Shown: piece after piece, positions 34,502 through 43,180 of the stretch | How the letters are laid out: the number at the start of each line of letters is the position of its first letter | Numbering within the stretch: position 1 is the first letter of the stretch | Assembly (NCBI RefSeq): GCF_022554085.1 | Contig: NZ_JAKFYR010000012.1 | Coordinates: 61,519 to 125,518, forward strand | DNA length: 64,000 bases | Source: Rhodococcus sp. CH91 | Lineage (GTDB): Bacteria > Actinomycetota > Actinomycetes > Mycobacteriales > Mycobacteriaceae | Direction: 5' to 3' | Translations under genes and position numbers: made by a program | Notes under the pieces: generated by a model | What the model was told of the DNA's origin: nothing | Databases searched by the model: none | What the model saw: only the letters and a program-made list of their open reading frames with translations

Positions 34502-36544
34502 ATGGCCGATCGCACCGCAGCACGCAGCCGACAGGCACCCACCGCAGACAGTCCCGACCGGATCCGCAACGTCGCACTCGTGGGCTCCGGCGGTGCCGGC
34601 AAGACCACCCTGGCCGAGTCCCTGGCGGTCGCCGCCGGCGCGGTGGGCCGGGCAGGCAGGGTCGCCGACGGTACGACGGTGTCCGACTACGAGGAGATCG
34701 AACAGAGCCATCACCGTTCGGTACAGCTCGCCGTGGTGCCCGTCGAATGGAAGGGCGTGAAGATCAATATCGTCGACACCCCCGGGCATCCCGATTTCGA
34801 CGCGGAGGTCCGCGCCGGACTCCACGCCGCCGACGCCGCGGTCTTCGTCGTCTCCGCCACCGACCCCATCACCGCGGCGACGCGCGCGCTGTGGCGTGAG
34901 TGCGACGAGGAGAACATCCCCCGGGCGATCGTGGTGAACAAGCTCGACATCGCACGGCGCAGTTACGACGAGATGCTCACCGAATGCCACGACGCCTTCG
35001 GTCTCGGCCCCGACACGCTGCGGGCCCTGTTCTATCCCGTCTACGACGGCGACCGTCCCGTCGGTTCGATGGGCCTGCTCACCGGTCGCCACTACGGCGA
35101 GCCGGGACCGTCCCCGGTGTCGGCACAGGCACGGGAGAGCCTCGTCGAAGCGATCTCGGGTCAGGACGACACGCTCATGGAACGGTTCGTCGCGGGCGAG
35201 CAACTCGACCCCGAATCCCTGGAGGAAGGACTCACCCGGGAGATCCTCGCGTGCACCCTGCACCCGGCCGTACCCGCGGACGAGACCGGCATCGGCGCCG
35301 TCGAACTGCTCGAGCTGATCACCACCGGTTTTCCGGCGCCGACGCACCGTCTGCGCGGGGCACCGCCGTGCGACCCGGAGGGGCCGCTCGCGGGGCAGGT
35401 CGTGCGCGTCGCCGGCGACTCCTATGTCGGCCGGATCAGCCTGGTGCGGATGTACTCGGGCACCCTCCGCCCCGACACGGTCGTCGCGCTGACCGGCGGC
35501 GACCGCGACAGCCGTGAACGCATCCCCGCCTTGACCAGCCCGTTCGGCAAGCAACAACGGCCTGTGGGAGAAGCTGTCGCGGGAGACCTCGTGTCGGTCG
35601 GGAAGCTGGCCACCGCTCAGCCCGGCGACGTGCTGCACGACCCGGACCATCCGGTCTCCCTCGATGCATGGCCGACCCCGGCACCGCTGCTTCCCGTTGC
35701 GATCGAAGGGCATACACGCACCGACGACGACAAGCTGTCGCAGGCCCTGTCCCGGCTGGAAGCGGAGGATCCGGCGCTGCGCGTCGAGCAGAATCCCGAC
35801 ACGCACCAGCTCGTGCTGTGGTGCACCGGCGAGGCGCACGCCGAACTGGTCCTCGAACGATTGCGTACACGGCACGGAGTGCAGGTCGATCCCGTCGAAC
35901 ACCGCGTGCCGCTGCGCGAGACCTTCGCCGCCCCGGCGAAGGGGCACGGCCGGCTCGTCAAACAGTCGGGCGGACACGGACAGTACGCCGTCGTGGACGT
36001 CGAGGTCGAACCGCTTCCGGTGGGCAGTGGTGTCGTCTTCACCGAGAAGGTCGTCGGCGGTGCGGTGCCGCGTCAGTTCATCCCGTCGGTCGAGAAGGGC
36101 GTCCACGCCCAGGCCGGGAAGGGCGTGAAGACGGGATATCCGCTCGTCGACGTGCAGGTCACACTGGTCGACGGGAAGGCCCACTCGGTGGATTCCTCCG
36201 ATGCCGCCTTCCAGGCCGCGGCCGGGCTCGCCCTGCGGGATGCCGCCGCACACAGCACCGTGCGCGTCCTCGAACCCGTCGCGGCCGTGCGGGTGATCGT
36301 GCCCGAGGAGTTCCTCGGCGCGGTTCTGGGCGATCTGTCCGCGAGACGCGGCAGGGTACTCGGCACCGAATCGCCGGAGCCGGGAATCGCGCTGTTGCGA
36401 GCGGAAGTCCCCGAACTCGAACTCGGGCGGTATCCGGTGGAGTTGCGGTCTATCACGCAGGGCACCGCCGAGTTCGCCCGCGGCTATCTCCGGCACGAGC
36501 CCATGCCCGAGGCTCTCGCCGCCCGCTACGCGGAGACGAACTAG
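34502..36544 (+). CDS. Elongation factor G-like protein (FusA2/EF-G2 type)
   Basis: 680 residues; ATG with GAGGAG at 7 bases. G1 is GSGGAGKTTLAES, G3 DTPGHPDFDAEVRAGLHAADA and G4 VVNKLDIA. Domain II, III, IV and V are present, including YLRHEP at the end. The G1 loop and the shortened switch region (no RGITI-type sequence is visible) distinguish it from canonical EF-G, which catalyses translocation. FusA2 paralogues in Mycobacteria are of uncertain role, with ribosome recycling or stress proposed. The gene is not next to rps/tuf genes. It is followed after 21 bases by a PIG-L gene. Confidence 0.87.
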   Translation: MADRTAARSRQAPTADSPDRIRNVALVGSGGAGKTTLAESLAVAAGAVGRAGRVADGTTVSDYEEIEQSHHRSVQLAVVPVEWKGVKINIVDTPGHPDFDAEVRAGLHAADAAVFVVSATDPITAATRALWRECDEENIPRAIVVNKLDIARRSYDEMLTECHDAFGLGPDTLRALFYPVYDGDRPVGSMGLLTGRHYGEPGPSPVSAQARESLVEAISGQDDTLMERFVAGEQLDPESLEEGLTREILACTLHPAVPADETGIGAVELLELITTGFPAPTHRLRGAPPCDPEGPLAGQVVRVAGDSYVGRISLVRMYSGTLRPDTVVALTGGDRDSRERIPALTSPFGKQQRPVGEAVAGDLVSVGKLATAQPGDVLHDPDHPVSLDAWPTPAPLLPVAIEGHTRTDDDKLSQALSRLEAEDPALRVEQNPDTHQLVLWCTGEAHAELVLERLRTRHGVQVDPVEHRVPLRETFAAPAKGHGRLVKQSGGHGQYAVVDVEVEPLPVGSGVVFTEKVVGGAVPRQFIPSVEKGVHAQAGKGVKTGYPLVDVQVTLVDGKAHSVDSSDAAFQAAAGLALRDAAAHSTVRVLEPVAAVRVIVPEEFLGAVLGDLSARRGRVLGTESPEPGIALLRAEVPELELGRYPVELRSITQGTAEFARGYLRHEPMPEALAARYAETN

Positions 36545-36565
36545 TTCCTGTGTCAGCATGCAGGC

Positions 36566-37354
36566 ATGAGCGTTCTCCTGTGCTTCCACGCGCATCCCGA
36601 CGACGAGGTCTTCCTCACCGGCGGCGTGATGCGCCGGGCAGCCGATGCAGGGCACCGTGTCGTGCTCGTCGTCGCCACCGACGGTGCCCGCGGTGAATGC
36701 CCGGACGGGTTGCTCGCCCCCGGTGAATCCCTCGCCGCGCGACGACGGAAGGAACTCGAGCATTCCGCGGGGGTGCTGGGTGCTTCGAGGGTGGTCACCC
36801 TCGGCTACGGCGATTCGGGCATGGCCGGCACCTCCGGCAACCACGATCCGGCGGCGTTCGCGAACGCCGACCAGGCCGAGGCGGGTGCGCGACTGGCCGC
36901 CGTGATCGAGCAGGAGCGCGCCGACGTGATCACGATCTACGACGCGCACGGTGGTTACGGCCATCCCGACCACATCCAGGTCCACCGGGTCGGGGTGCAC
37001 GCCGAACGAGCGACCGGGCACGACGCCGTCTACGAGGCCTCCCCGAACCGGGACCACCTCGTCCGGTTGTTCGCGGCGCTGCCGGAGGCCCCGGACGTGC
37101 GTCCGCCGGACCTCGAGACCTTCGGGCTGCCGGAGTCGGAACTGACCACCGCAGTGGATGTCTCGGCGGCGCTGGGCGCCAAGCGCGCGGCGATGATCGG
37201 CTACGAGTCGCAGATCGGTGATTTCGGTCCGATGCTGGCCATGCCCGGAGAACAACTGCAGGCCGCCTTCGGAACCGAGTGGTTCCGAAGGCGCGGCGGT
37301 GCACCCGGCCTCGAGGAGACCGCACTTCCGCTCCGAGCTACCGGGACGAACTGA
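36566..37354 (+). CDS. PIG-L family deacetylase (LmbE-like, MshB/Mca relative)
   Basis: 262 residues. The zinc motif H10PDDE14 near the N-terminus and the second-ligand segment YDAHGGYGHPDHIQVH place it in the PIG-L/LmbE family, whose actinobacterial members include mycothiol biosynthesis (MshB) and mycothiol-conjugate amidase (Mca). The Asp13-Asp12 pair is the general base. Which of these it is cannot be determined; the short length fits a general PIG-L enzyme. It is cytoplasmic and ends 7 bases from the convergent carbonic anhydrase stop. Confidence 0.88.
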   Translation: MSVLLCFHAHPDDEVFLTGGVMRRAADAGHRVVLVVATDGARGECPDGLLAPGESLAARRRKELEHSAGVLGASRVVTLGYGDSGMAGTSGNHDPAAFANADQAEAGARLAAVIEQERADVITIYDAHGGYGHPDHIQVHRVGVHAERATGHDAVYEASPNRDHLVRLFAALPEAPDVRPPDLETFGLPESELTTAVDVSAALGAKRAAMIGYESQIGDFGPMLAMPGEQLQAAFGTEWFRRRGGAPGLEETALPLRATGTN

Positions 37355-37361
37355 GCGAACC

Positions 37362-37859
37362 TCAGGTGTCCCGCTCGACTTCCTCGAGCCTGCCGGTGGC
37401 CACGTCGAAGACGAACCCCCGCAGCGAGGTGGTCGCGGTGACGAACGGACTGGCCTCGACGCGTCGTAGCGACTGGCGTACGTCCGCAGCGGGGTCACGG
37501 AAGGAGTCCGGTGCCCACGGCGGACGGATACCGGTGTCCTCCTCGACCGCACGGGTGAATTCGTCGTCGGTGAACGTGAGCATCCCGCAGTCGGTGTGGT
37601 GGATCAGCACGATCTCGGTGGTGCCGAGCAGCCGCTGGCTGATCGTCAGCGAGCGGATCACATCGTCGGTCACGGCGCCGCCCGCATTGCGGATCACGTG
37701 CGCCTGGCCCTCCTCGATTCCGAGCGCCCGGTACACGTCGAGGCGGGCATCCATGCAGGCCACGATCGCGATGTGCTTGCTCGGGGGCAACGGCAGCGGA
37801 CCGGAGAAACCGGCCGCGTACGCCTCGTTGTTGCGGAGGAAATCATCGGTGACGGTCAC
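37362..37859 (-). CDS. Beta-class carbonic anhydrase
   Basis: 165 residues from GTG 37859, with AAGGGGA upstream. Zinc ligands and dyad are visible: C35-M-D37-A-R39 and H88-T-D-C91. It interconverts CO2 and bicarbonate in the cytoplasm. The size is small, typical of the type II bacterial beta enzymes. It diverges from the small charged protein gene. The longer upstream open frame is not homologous. Confidence 0.92.
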   Translation of the reverse strand: MTVTDDFLRNNEAYAAGFSGPLPLPPSKHIAIVACMDARLDVYRALGIEEGQAHVIRNAGGAVTDDVIRSLTISQRLLGTTEIVLIHHTDCGMLTFTDDEFTRAVEEDTGIRPPWAPDSFRDPAADVRQSLRRVEASPFVTATTSLRGFVFDVATGRLEEVERDT

Positions 37860-38051
37860 CCTCGTCCCCTTCGTCGTCGGACACGCCGCCTCGATGATCG
37901 CGCGGATCGCCCTCCCCGTACAGGGTGATGCTCGAGGCGAGCGGAAACGTCGGGGCCGCGGGACGGCCTGCGGGGTGGCCCGGTCGCCGTTTGACCGCTC
38001 CGGAGCCCGGGTAACGCTCACCTGCACCTACGAACGAAGGACGGATGTCGA

Positions 38052-38246
38052 ATGGACAACGCTCCCAAGCGCGGCTCCGGTCGCCCCGAGGACAACGACG
38101 ACCTCACAGGTCAGAAGATCAAGAACCTCGTCGACAAGCTCGAACAGAAGGTCGAGAACGAGCGCGAGCAGGAGGGTGCCCCCGGCAGCATTTCCGACCG
38201 GGTGAGAACCGAGAAGGTCGAGCCCGACGATCAGGCCCCGGAATGA
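38052..38246 (+). CDS. Small highly charged hypothetical protein
   Basis: 64 residues. Acidic and basic residues dominate, with a helical core KIKNLVDKLEQKVENEREQE of coiled-coil character, and no hydrophobic core or TM. A purine tract precedes the ATG at 38052. It lies between a divergent carbonic anhydrase and a convergent alcohol dehydrogenase. I do not recognise it. Codon use is consistent with a real gene. Confidence 0.6.
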   Translation: MDNAPKRGSGRPEDNDDLTGQKIKNLVDKLEQKVENEREQEGAPGSISDRVRTEKVEPDDQAPE

Positions 38247-38253
38247 GTGGCCG

Positions 38254-39414
38254 TCAGCCGTAGATCCGGCCGTAGAGTTCGCGGATCTCGTCGGCGGTGG
38301 GCACCCTCGGGTTGTTGTTCGGAGATCCCGACGCGAGGGCCTGCTCCGCCATGACGGCGATTCGCTCGTCCCATACCCGCCTGTCGATGCCGTACGACTT
38401 CGGTGTCGGCACCTCGACATCCCTGCACAATTCGGTCAGCGCGGTGACCAGATCGGCGGCAGCCGTCGCGTCGGAGGCCTCCGCGGTGGCCGCGCCGAGG
38501 GCACGGGAACAGTCCGCATAGCGAGATTCGGCGGCTCTCACCGAGAATTCGGTGACCGCCGGGAACAGCATCGCGTTCGACAATCCGTGCGCGACGTGGA
38601 AGTGCGCTCCGATCGGCCTGCTCATGCCGTGTACGAGCGCGACGCTGGAATTGGAGAACGCGATGCCGGCCTGCGTGGCCGCGAGCATCATCTGTTCGCG
38701 TGCCTCGAGGTCCTGCCCGTCGGCATAGACGCGGCGGAGTACCCGCCCGATCGTGCCGATCGCGACGAGCGCGAGGCTGTCGGAGAACGGGTTCGCTTTC
38801 CTGCTGACGTAGGCCTCGACGGCGTGGGTGAGCGCATCGACCCCGGTGTCCGCGGTCAGCCGCGGCGGCATCGTCACGGTGAGCCGGTAGTCCACGATCG
38901 CCGCGATCGGCAGGAAGGCGAGACCCGGGCACAGCATCTTCTCGTCGGTGTCGCTGTCACTGATGACCGTGAACTGTGTTGCTTCCGAACCGCTTCCTGC
39001 CGTGGTGGGTACGGCGATCACCGGTAATGCCGGGCCGGTGTTGTCGCGCGGCGCCTTGTAGTCGCGCATGTGCCCGCCCTGGAGGGCGAGCAGGCCCAGT
39101 GCCTTCGCCGTGTCCATCGGACTTCCCCCGCCGAAGCCGATCACGCAGTCGGCGTCGTGCTCGGCGACGGCCGCGATCCCGGCCTCGAGCGATGCCGTGG
39201 TGGGATCGGGAACGGTGTCGGCGAAGACCGCGGGTTCGAGTCCGGCAGCGCCGAGCTGCGCAACCATCCGCTCCACTGCCCCGGTCCCGACGAGGAACCG
39301 GTCGGTCACCACGAGGGGCCGTGCGAGTCCGAGACCGGCGACCACCTCACCGATCTCGTCGACGGCGCCCCCGCCGATGCGCATGATGCGTGGAAGTGCG
39401 ATGGATGCAGCCAC
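38254..39414 (-). CDS. Iron-containing alcohol dehydrogenase (type III)
   Basis: 386 residues from GTG 39414, with AGAAGGGA upstream. NAD-binding GFGGGSPMDTAK, the segment PTTAGSGSEAT, and metal ligands in DALTHAVEAY and HGMSRPIGAHFHVAHG identify the Fe-ADH family. It reduces or oxidises short-chain aldehydes and alcohols. Substrate is unclear; relatives include 1,3-propanediol and lactaldehyde enzymes. It is 89 bases downstream of the ADP-ribosylglycohydrolase gene in the same direction and could be read with it. Confidence 0.92.
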   Translation of the reverse strand: MAASIALPRIMRIGGGAVDEIGEVVAGLGLARPLVVTDRFLVGTGAVERMVAQLGAAGLEPAVFADTVPDPTTASLEAGIAAVAEHDADCVIGFGGGSPMDTAKALGLLALQGGHMRDYKAPRDNTGPALPVIAVPTTAGSGSEATQFTVISDSDTDEKMLCPGLAFLPIAAIVDYRLTVTMPPRLTADTGVDALTHAVEAYVSRKANPFSDSLALVAIGTIGRVLRRVYADGQDLEAREQMMLAATQAGIAFSNSSVALVHGMSRPIGAHFHVAHGLSNAMLFPAVTEFSVRAAESRYADCSRALGAATAEASDATAAADLVTALTELCRDVEVPTPKSYGIDRRVWDERIAVMAEQALASGSPNNNPRVPTADEIRELYGRIYG

Positions 39415-39503
39415 GTCCGGTCCCTTCTCGAATATCCGGTCGACGGCTCGTGTCTACCCCATCGCGCTTGCCGGTGGACGCATCCGGAGAGTGTCGTGGC
39501 GTG

Positions 39504-40910
39504 TCAGGTGCAGGCGGCCGGCCGGCCTTCGGTGGCCGCCCACCACAGCGCGGGCCGAGGCTCGGCCCAGGGCATCACGCGCAACACGTCGCCCGGGTCG
39601 CGGCCGAGCAGCATCGAGTACCGGGCCGCGACGGACGGGGTACGGCTCACGCCTTCCACGCAGTGCACCGCCACGGTCTTCCCCTCGCCGCGCAGCGCCC
39701 GGACGGTGCGGGCCGCGTCGTCGATCGTGAACACCAGGTGCTGGTTCCGGCTGTGGTCGGCGTCGACCATCCAGAATTCGACGTGCTCGGCCGCATGCGG
39801 GGCCGGTCCGACCCGGCACAGACTCACCACGGCGTCGAAACCCGGAGCGCGGAGCAGCTCGGCGCCGCCGAGAACCACGCCCTCGTCGTGCGGGTGGGTC
39901 GCGCGCCGATCGGTGCGGTAGCGGGAATAGTCCACCTCCGGTGCTGTGGGCCAGCCCCGGTCGTCGTCGCTCCCACCCCAGGCGGTGTGCAGTCCGAGCC
40001 GGACGAGATCGCGGGAGCGGTATCCCGGCCAGCCGTGCAGCATGCGACGCCACCGCGCCGGCACCGCGGACGCGCCCCAGCGCGCCCCCAGCAGTCCGCC
40101 CGCGATCGCGGCGACGGTGTCGGTGTCGTTGCCGGCCCGCACGGCGAGTTCGAGCGCTTCCTGCAGGTGCCCGGGCCCGTCGGCACGCGCGTGCGTGATC
40201 GCCCACCAGGCCGCCTGCAGGGCGTGGACCACCCAGCCGTTCTTGTCGAACACACGCGCATTCGTCGCGGTCTCGGCCTCGTCGAGCAGGGCCGCCCACC
40301 GCTGCGCAGCAGGTGGCGACAGGTGCCGCAGGGACACACGCACCCCGTCGAAGGTTCCGTGCAGGACGGCGTGCCGAACGGCGAACGACCACACCCGGCA
40401 CGCCTCGGAGGCCTGCTCGTCGGCGTGTGTGAGGGTGCTGATCTCGTGGGCCGCGGCGAGACACCGCTCGGCGTCTTCGAGATACGCCAGGCCGACGGGG
40501 GCGGTGCGCATGAGCGAACCGTTACCGCCTGTGCGGCCCGGAAGGCTGCGGGCACGCGCCTGCATCGCGGTTGCGGTGGTTCCTGCCGCGCGGAGGACGG
40601 CTCTCGTCTGGTTGCCGATGTCCTTCGGGTCGGTGCCGTACCAGTGGCGGAACTGCGCCGCGACCGCGTCGAGGCCGGCGCCTCGCCCGATGTCCGCGCC
40701 GGTCGCGGAGATCTCGGCGATGGCCAGGGCCATGGACGTGTCGTCGGTCCACTCGCCGGGAGCGAACGGACCGAGACCACCGCCGATCATGTCGATCTTC
40801 GCATCTGCTGCCGGATAGGTGAATTCGTATCCGGCCCCGAGCGCGTCGCCGGCTGCGGTAGCGAGCAGGACGCCGGCGGCCCTGTCGTTCTGTACTGCGG
40901 TGAGCCTCAT
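39504..40910 (-). CDS. ADP-ribosylglycohydrolase fused to a cysteine (tyrosine/dual-specificity) phosphatase domain
   Basis: 468 residues. The N-terminal ~300 residues are ADP-ribosylglycohydrolase (DraG/ARH): GDALG near 21, the Mg ligand motif WT55DDT58SMA, and GN261DTDT with AAIAGGLLGA. The C-terminal ~120 residues are a dual-specificity phosphatase-like domain with the P-loop HC417VEGVSR423TP (C-x5-R). The first part removes ADP-ribose from proteins, DNA or NAD-linked molecules; the second may be a phosphatase. It is divergent from nrtR over a palindrome, and the DSP active Cys and Arg are intact. A signal peptide is absent. Confidence 0.85.
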   Translation of the reverse strand: MRLTAVQNDRAAGVLLATAAGDALGAGYEFTYPAADAKIDMIGGGLGPFAPGEWTDDTSMALAIAEISATGADIGRGAGLDAVAAQFRHWYGTDPKDIGNQTRAVLRAAGTTATAMQARARSLPGRTGGNGSLMRTAPVGLAYLEDAERCLAAAHEISTLTHADEQASEACRVWSFAVRHAVLHGTFDGVRVSLRHLSPPAAQRWAALLDEAETATNARVFDKNGWVVHALQAAWWAITHARADGPGHLQEALELAVRAGNDTDTVAAIAGGLLGARWGASAVPARWRRMLHGWPGYRSRDLVRLGLHTAWGGSDDDRGWPTAPEVDYSRYRTDRRATHPHDEGVVLGGAELLRAPGFDAVVSLCRVGPAPHAAEHVEFWMVDADHSRNQHLVFTIDDAARTVRALRGEGKTVAVHCVEGVSRTPSVAARYSMLLGRDPGDVLRVMPWAEPRPALWWAATEGRPAACT

Positions 40911-40926
40911 ACCCCATCCTTATTCG

Positions 40927-40960
40927 ATCAATGTTGCGCTAAAATTAGCGCATCAATGAT
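40927..40960. promoter_or_regulatory. 34-bp imperfect palindrome, candidate NrtR operator
   Basis: The core GCGCTAAAATTAGCGC (40936-40951) is perfectly symmetric, and the flanks extend the symmetry with two mismatches on each side. It lies between the divergent starts at 40910 and 40964/40973, where promoters for both genes must be. Its overlap with likely -10 regions (AT-rich centre) fits repression. Confidence 0.6.
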
Positions 40961-40963
40961 TGA

Positions 40964-41638
40964 ATGTCCACCATGGGCACACCCACCGACTCGACAGGAA
41001 AATCGCTCACCGACTACCCGCGGCCTTCGGTCGCCGTGGACGTCGCGGTCCTCACCGTCGACGAGGTCCTGAAAGTTCTGGTCGTCGAACGTCCCGACGG
41101 CAGTTACGCACTGCCGGGCACCTTCCTGCACCCCGGAGAGCGACTCGCCGACGCCGCGACCCGCGCGCTGCGCGACAAGGCAGGGTTGACCGATGTGGTG
41201 TTCCACCAGCTCGCGATGCTCGACGATCCCGAGCGCGACGACCGCGGGTGGGTGCTGTCGATGGCCCACAGCGCGGCCGTCCCCGCGGCCGACATACCTG
41301 CCGACGCGCAGCTCGTGCCCGTCACCGAGACCGCCGATCTCGCCTTCGACCACGCGGACATCGTCCGGTTCGCCGTCGACGACCTGCGTCGCCGCTGTGC
41401 CGCCGAGGTCGATCCCGGCGGGTTCGCCGGTGAGAGCTTCACGGTGCTCGACCTGCGGACCCTCTACGAGGTGATCTACGACCGGAGCTACCCGAAGGAC
41501 ACCTTCCGCCGCCACCTGCTGCACGGTCTCGAACCCACCGGTGAGCTACGACGGGAAGGCACGGGCCGGCCCGCGGAGATCTACCGCCGCCGCGCCGCTC
41601 CCCTCCCCTCGTCCACCGCCGCATTCCTCCTGCAATAA
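40964..41638 (+). CDS. nrtR: NrtR-type NAD metabolism regulator (degenerate Nudix + winged helix)
   Basis: 224 residues from ATG 40964; ATG 40973 (MGTPTD) would be 3 residues shorter. The N-terminal Nudix-like domain has GTFLHPGERLADAATRALRDKAGL where catalytic Nudix enzymes have GX5EX7REUXEEXGU; the REUXEE Glu residues are lost (RALRDK), so it probably binds ADP-ribose or a related ligand without cleaving it. The C-terminal domain (VIYDRSYPKDTFRRHLLHGL ... RPAEIYRRR) is the winged helix of NrtR. NrtR represses NAD salvage and ADP-ribose genes. The adjacent glycohydrolase is its likely target. Confidence 0.82.
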   Translation: MSTMGTPTDSTGKSLTDYPRPSVAVDVAVLTVDEVLKVLVVERPDGSYALPGTFLHPGERLADAATRALRDKAGLTDVVFHQLAMLDDPERDDRGWVLSMAHSAAVPAADIPADAQLVPVTETADLAFDHADIVRFAVDDLRRRCAAEVDPGGFAGESFTVLDLRTLYEVIYDRSYPKDTFRRHLLHGLEPTGELRREGTGRPAEIYRRRAAPLPSSTAAFLLQ

Positions 41639-41646
41639 CGGCCGGA

Positions 41647-42564
41647 TCACCGCTGCCGGACCACCAGCGCGTGCGCGATCTCGGCCGCGACCGTCACATT
41701 TCCCCGGTACACCGCGACATTCGTGTCGAGCGTGCGACCTTCCGTCGCGCGGTGCATGTGCTCGAGGAGGAAAGGGGTGAGGGCCTTGCCGCGCATCCCC
41801 GCTCCGGCCGCCGCGTCTTCGGCCTCGGCGAGCACCCGGTCGTGCAGTTCCGGGTCGATCTGGTCCTCGGCCGCCACCGGATTCGCGACGAGCACCGCCG
41901 ACCGCAGGCCGAGACCGTCGCGGGCCCGTGCCACCGCCGCCGCCTGCCCCGCCGAGTCGACATCGTCGACCACGCACCCGCTGTCCCGGACGTAGAAACC
42001 CGGGAATCGCGTGGTCCGGTAACCGACCACGATCACCCCGAGTGTCTCGAGCCGTTCGAGAGTCGCCGGGACGTCGAGGATGGACTTGACACCGCCGCTC
42101 ACCACGACGATCGGAAGCGACGCCAGCGCAACGAGATCGGCGCTCTCGTCGAAGGTCGACGTGGCTCCGCGGTGTACTCCGCCGAGACCGCCGGTGGCGA
42201 AGACGGAGATGCCGGCGCGATACGCGAGCAGTGCCGTCGCCGAGACCGTCGTCCCGCCGTGCACGCCCTTCGCCGCGGCGACCGGCAGGTCGCGGATGCC
42301 GAGCTTGACCACCGGGAAGTCCTCGGCCCCGAGCATGCGGATCTGCTGTTCGGACAGGCCGACGGTCGGGACCCCGTCGATGACGCCGATGGTCGCGGGC
42401 ACCACCCCGGAGTCGCGCAGGCGCTGCTCGACGTCGAGTGCGACGTCGATGTTGCGCGGACGGGTGAGACCGTGCGTGAAGATCGTCGATTCGAGTGCCA
42501 CCACCGGCCGGTGCGCCGCAACCGCCTCGCTCACGAAATCCGCGACGCGGATCGGTTCGCTCAT
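41647..42564 (-). CDS. psuG: Pseudouridine-5'-phosphate glycosidase
   Basis: 305 residues. The family signature VALESTIFTHGL is at the start, with DGVPTVGLS, the catalytic Lys in FPVVKLGIRDLP region, the Mn/nucleotide region KGVHGGTTVSAT, and ATGGLGGVHRG. PsuG cleaves pseudouridine 5'-phosphate to uracil and ribose-5-phosphate; related IndA proteins sit in indigoidine clusters. A PsuK kinase is not present, so phosphorylation must happen elsewhere. It follows the MDMPI gene at 42586 after 21 bases, probably as one operon, and converges on nrtR. Confidence 0.92.
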   Translation of the reverse strand: MSEPIRVADFVSEAVAAHRPVVALESTIFTHGLTRPRNIDVALDVEQRLRDSGVVPATIGVIDGVPTVGLSEQQIRMLGAEDFPVVKLGIRDLPVAAAKGVHGGTTVSATALLAYRAGISVFATGGLGGVHRGATSTFDESADLVALASLPIVVVSGGVKSILDVPATLERLETLGVIVVGYRTTRFPGFYVRDSGCVVDDVDSAGQAAAVARARDGLGLRSAVLVANPVAAEDQIDPELHDRVLAEAEDAAAGAGMRGKALTPFLLEHMHRATEGRTLDTNVAVYRGNVTVAAEIAHALVVRQR

Positions 42565-42585
42565 GCGACCGACGATAGCGGCCCT

Positions 42586-43143
42586 CTAGACGGACGAGGT
42601 GGTGCTGCGTCCCAGTCTGGCGAGCAGACGGCCGGATCGGTCCGCACCCTCGGGCACGGCAACCCCCGGCGCACAGACTCCGTCCATGTAGAGACTGTCA
42701 CCGAAGCTGTCGGCGCCGGCCTCCATCCGGTCGAGTTCGGCATCCGAGAAGTCCGCGTCGATCCCGGCGCTGCGCGCGATGTCCCAACGGTGCACGAGCA
42801 TGTCCCACAGGTAGAACTGCTCGAAGGTCGTGCCCACCGTCGTCGGCCCGAAGTAGCCGTCGTAGGAGGTGGACACGAGTGCGTCGTCGGCGAGAATCCC
42901 CGCGACGCGCGTGGTGTGTGCCGACCACGCCTCGGCGGGCCGGTCGAGAGCGGGCCGGTCACCCATGTCGAGACCGCGACCGGCGAAGAACTCCCGCTGG
43001 GTGTCGATGACGTGTGCCAGCACGTCGCGGGCCGTCCACCCCTCGCATGGTGACGGCCGGTCCCACTCCGTGTCGCGCAGAGACGAGATCACTTCGGTGA
43101 GAGGCCGGTCGGCCTCCGCGTGTCGTATCGCTGTTGTATTCAT
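42586..43143 (-). CDS. TIGR03086-type DinB/MDMPI-fold metal-binding protein
   Basis: 185 residues from ATG 43143. The pattern WDRPSPCEGWTARDVLAHVIDTQREFF contains the first metal His, and FYLWDMLVHRWDIARS the other two ligands, of the DinB/MDMPI N-terminal fold. Without the sterol-carrier-like C-terminal domain it is shorter than its paralogues at 671-1513 and 44532-45311. Thiol-dependent transferase or isomerase activity is possible but not shown. It is transcribed ahead of psuG and its start touches the divergent AraC gene. Confidence 0.78.
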   Translation of the reverse strand: MNTTAIRHAEADRPLTEVISSLRDTEWDRPSPCEGWTARDVLAHVIDTQREFFAGRGLDMGDRPALDRPAEAWSAHTTRVAGILADDALVSTSYDGYFGPTTVGTTFEQFYLWDMLVHRWDIARSAGIDADFSDAELDRMEAGADSFGDSLYMDGVCAPGVAVPEGADRSGRLLARLGRSTTSSV

Positions 43144-43180
43144 GACGGGGACGCTAACGAGCACCGACGGTGAGGTATTG

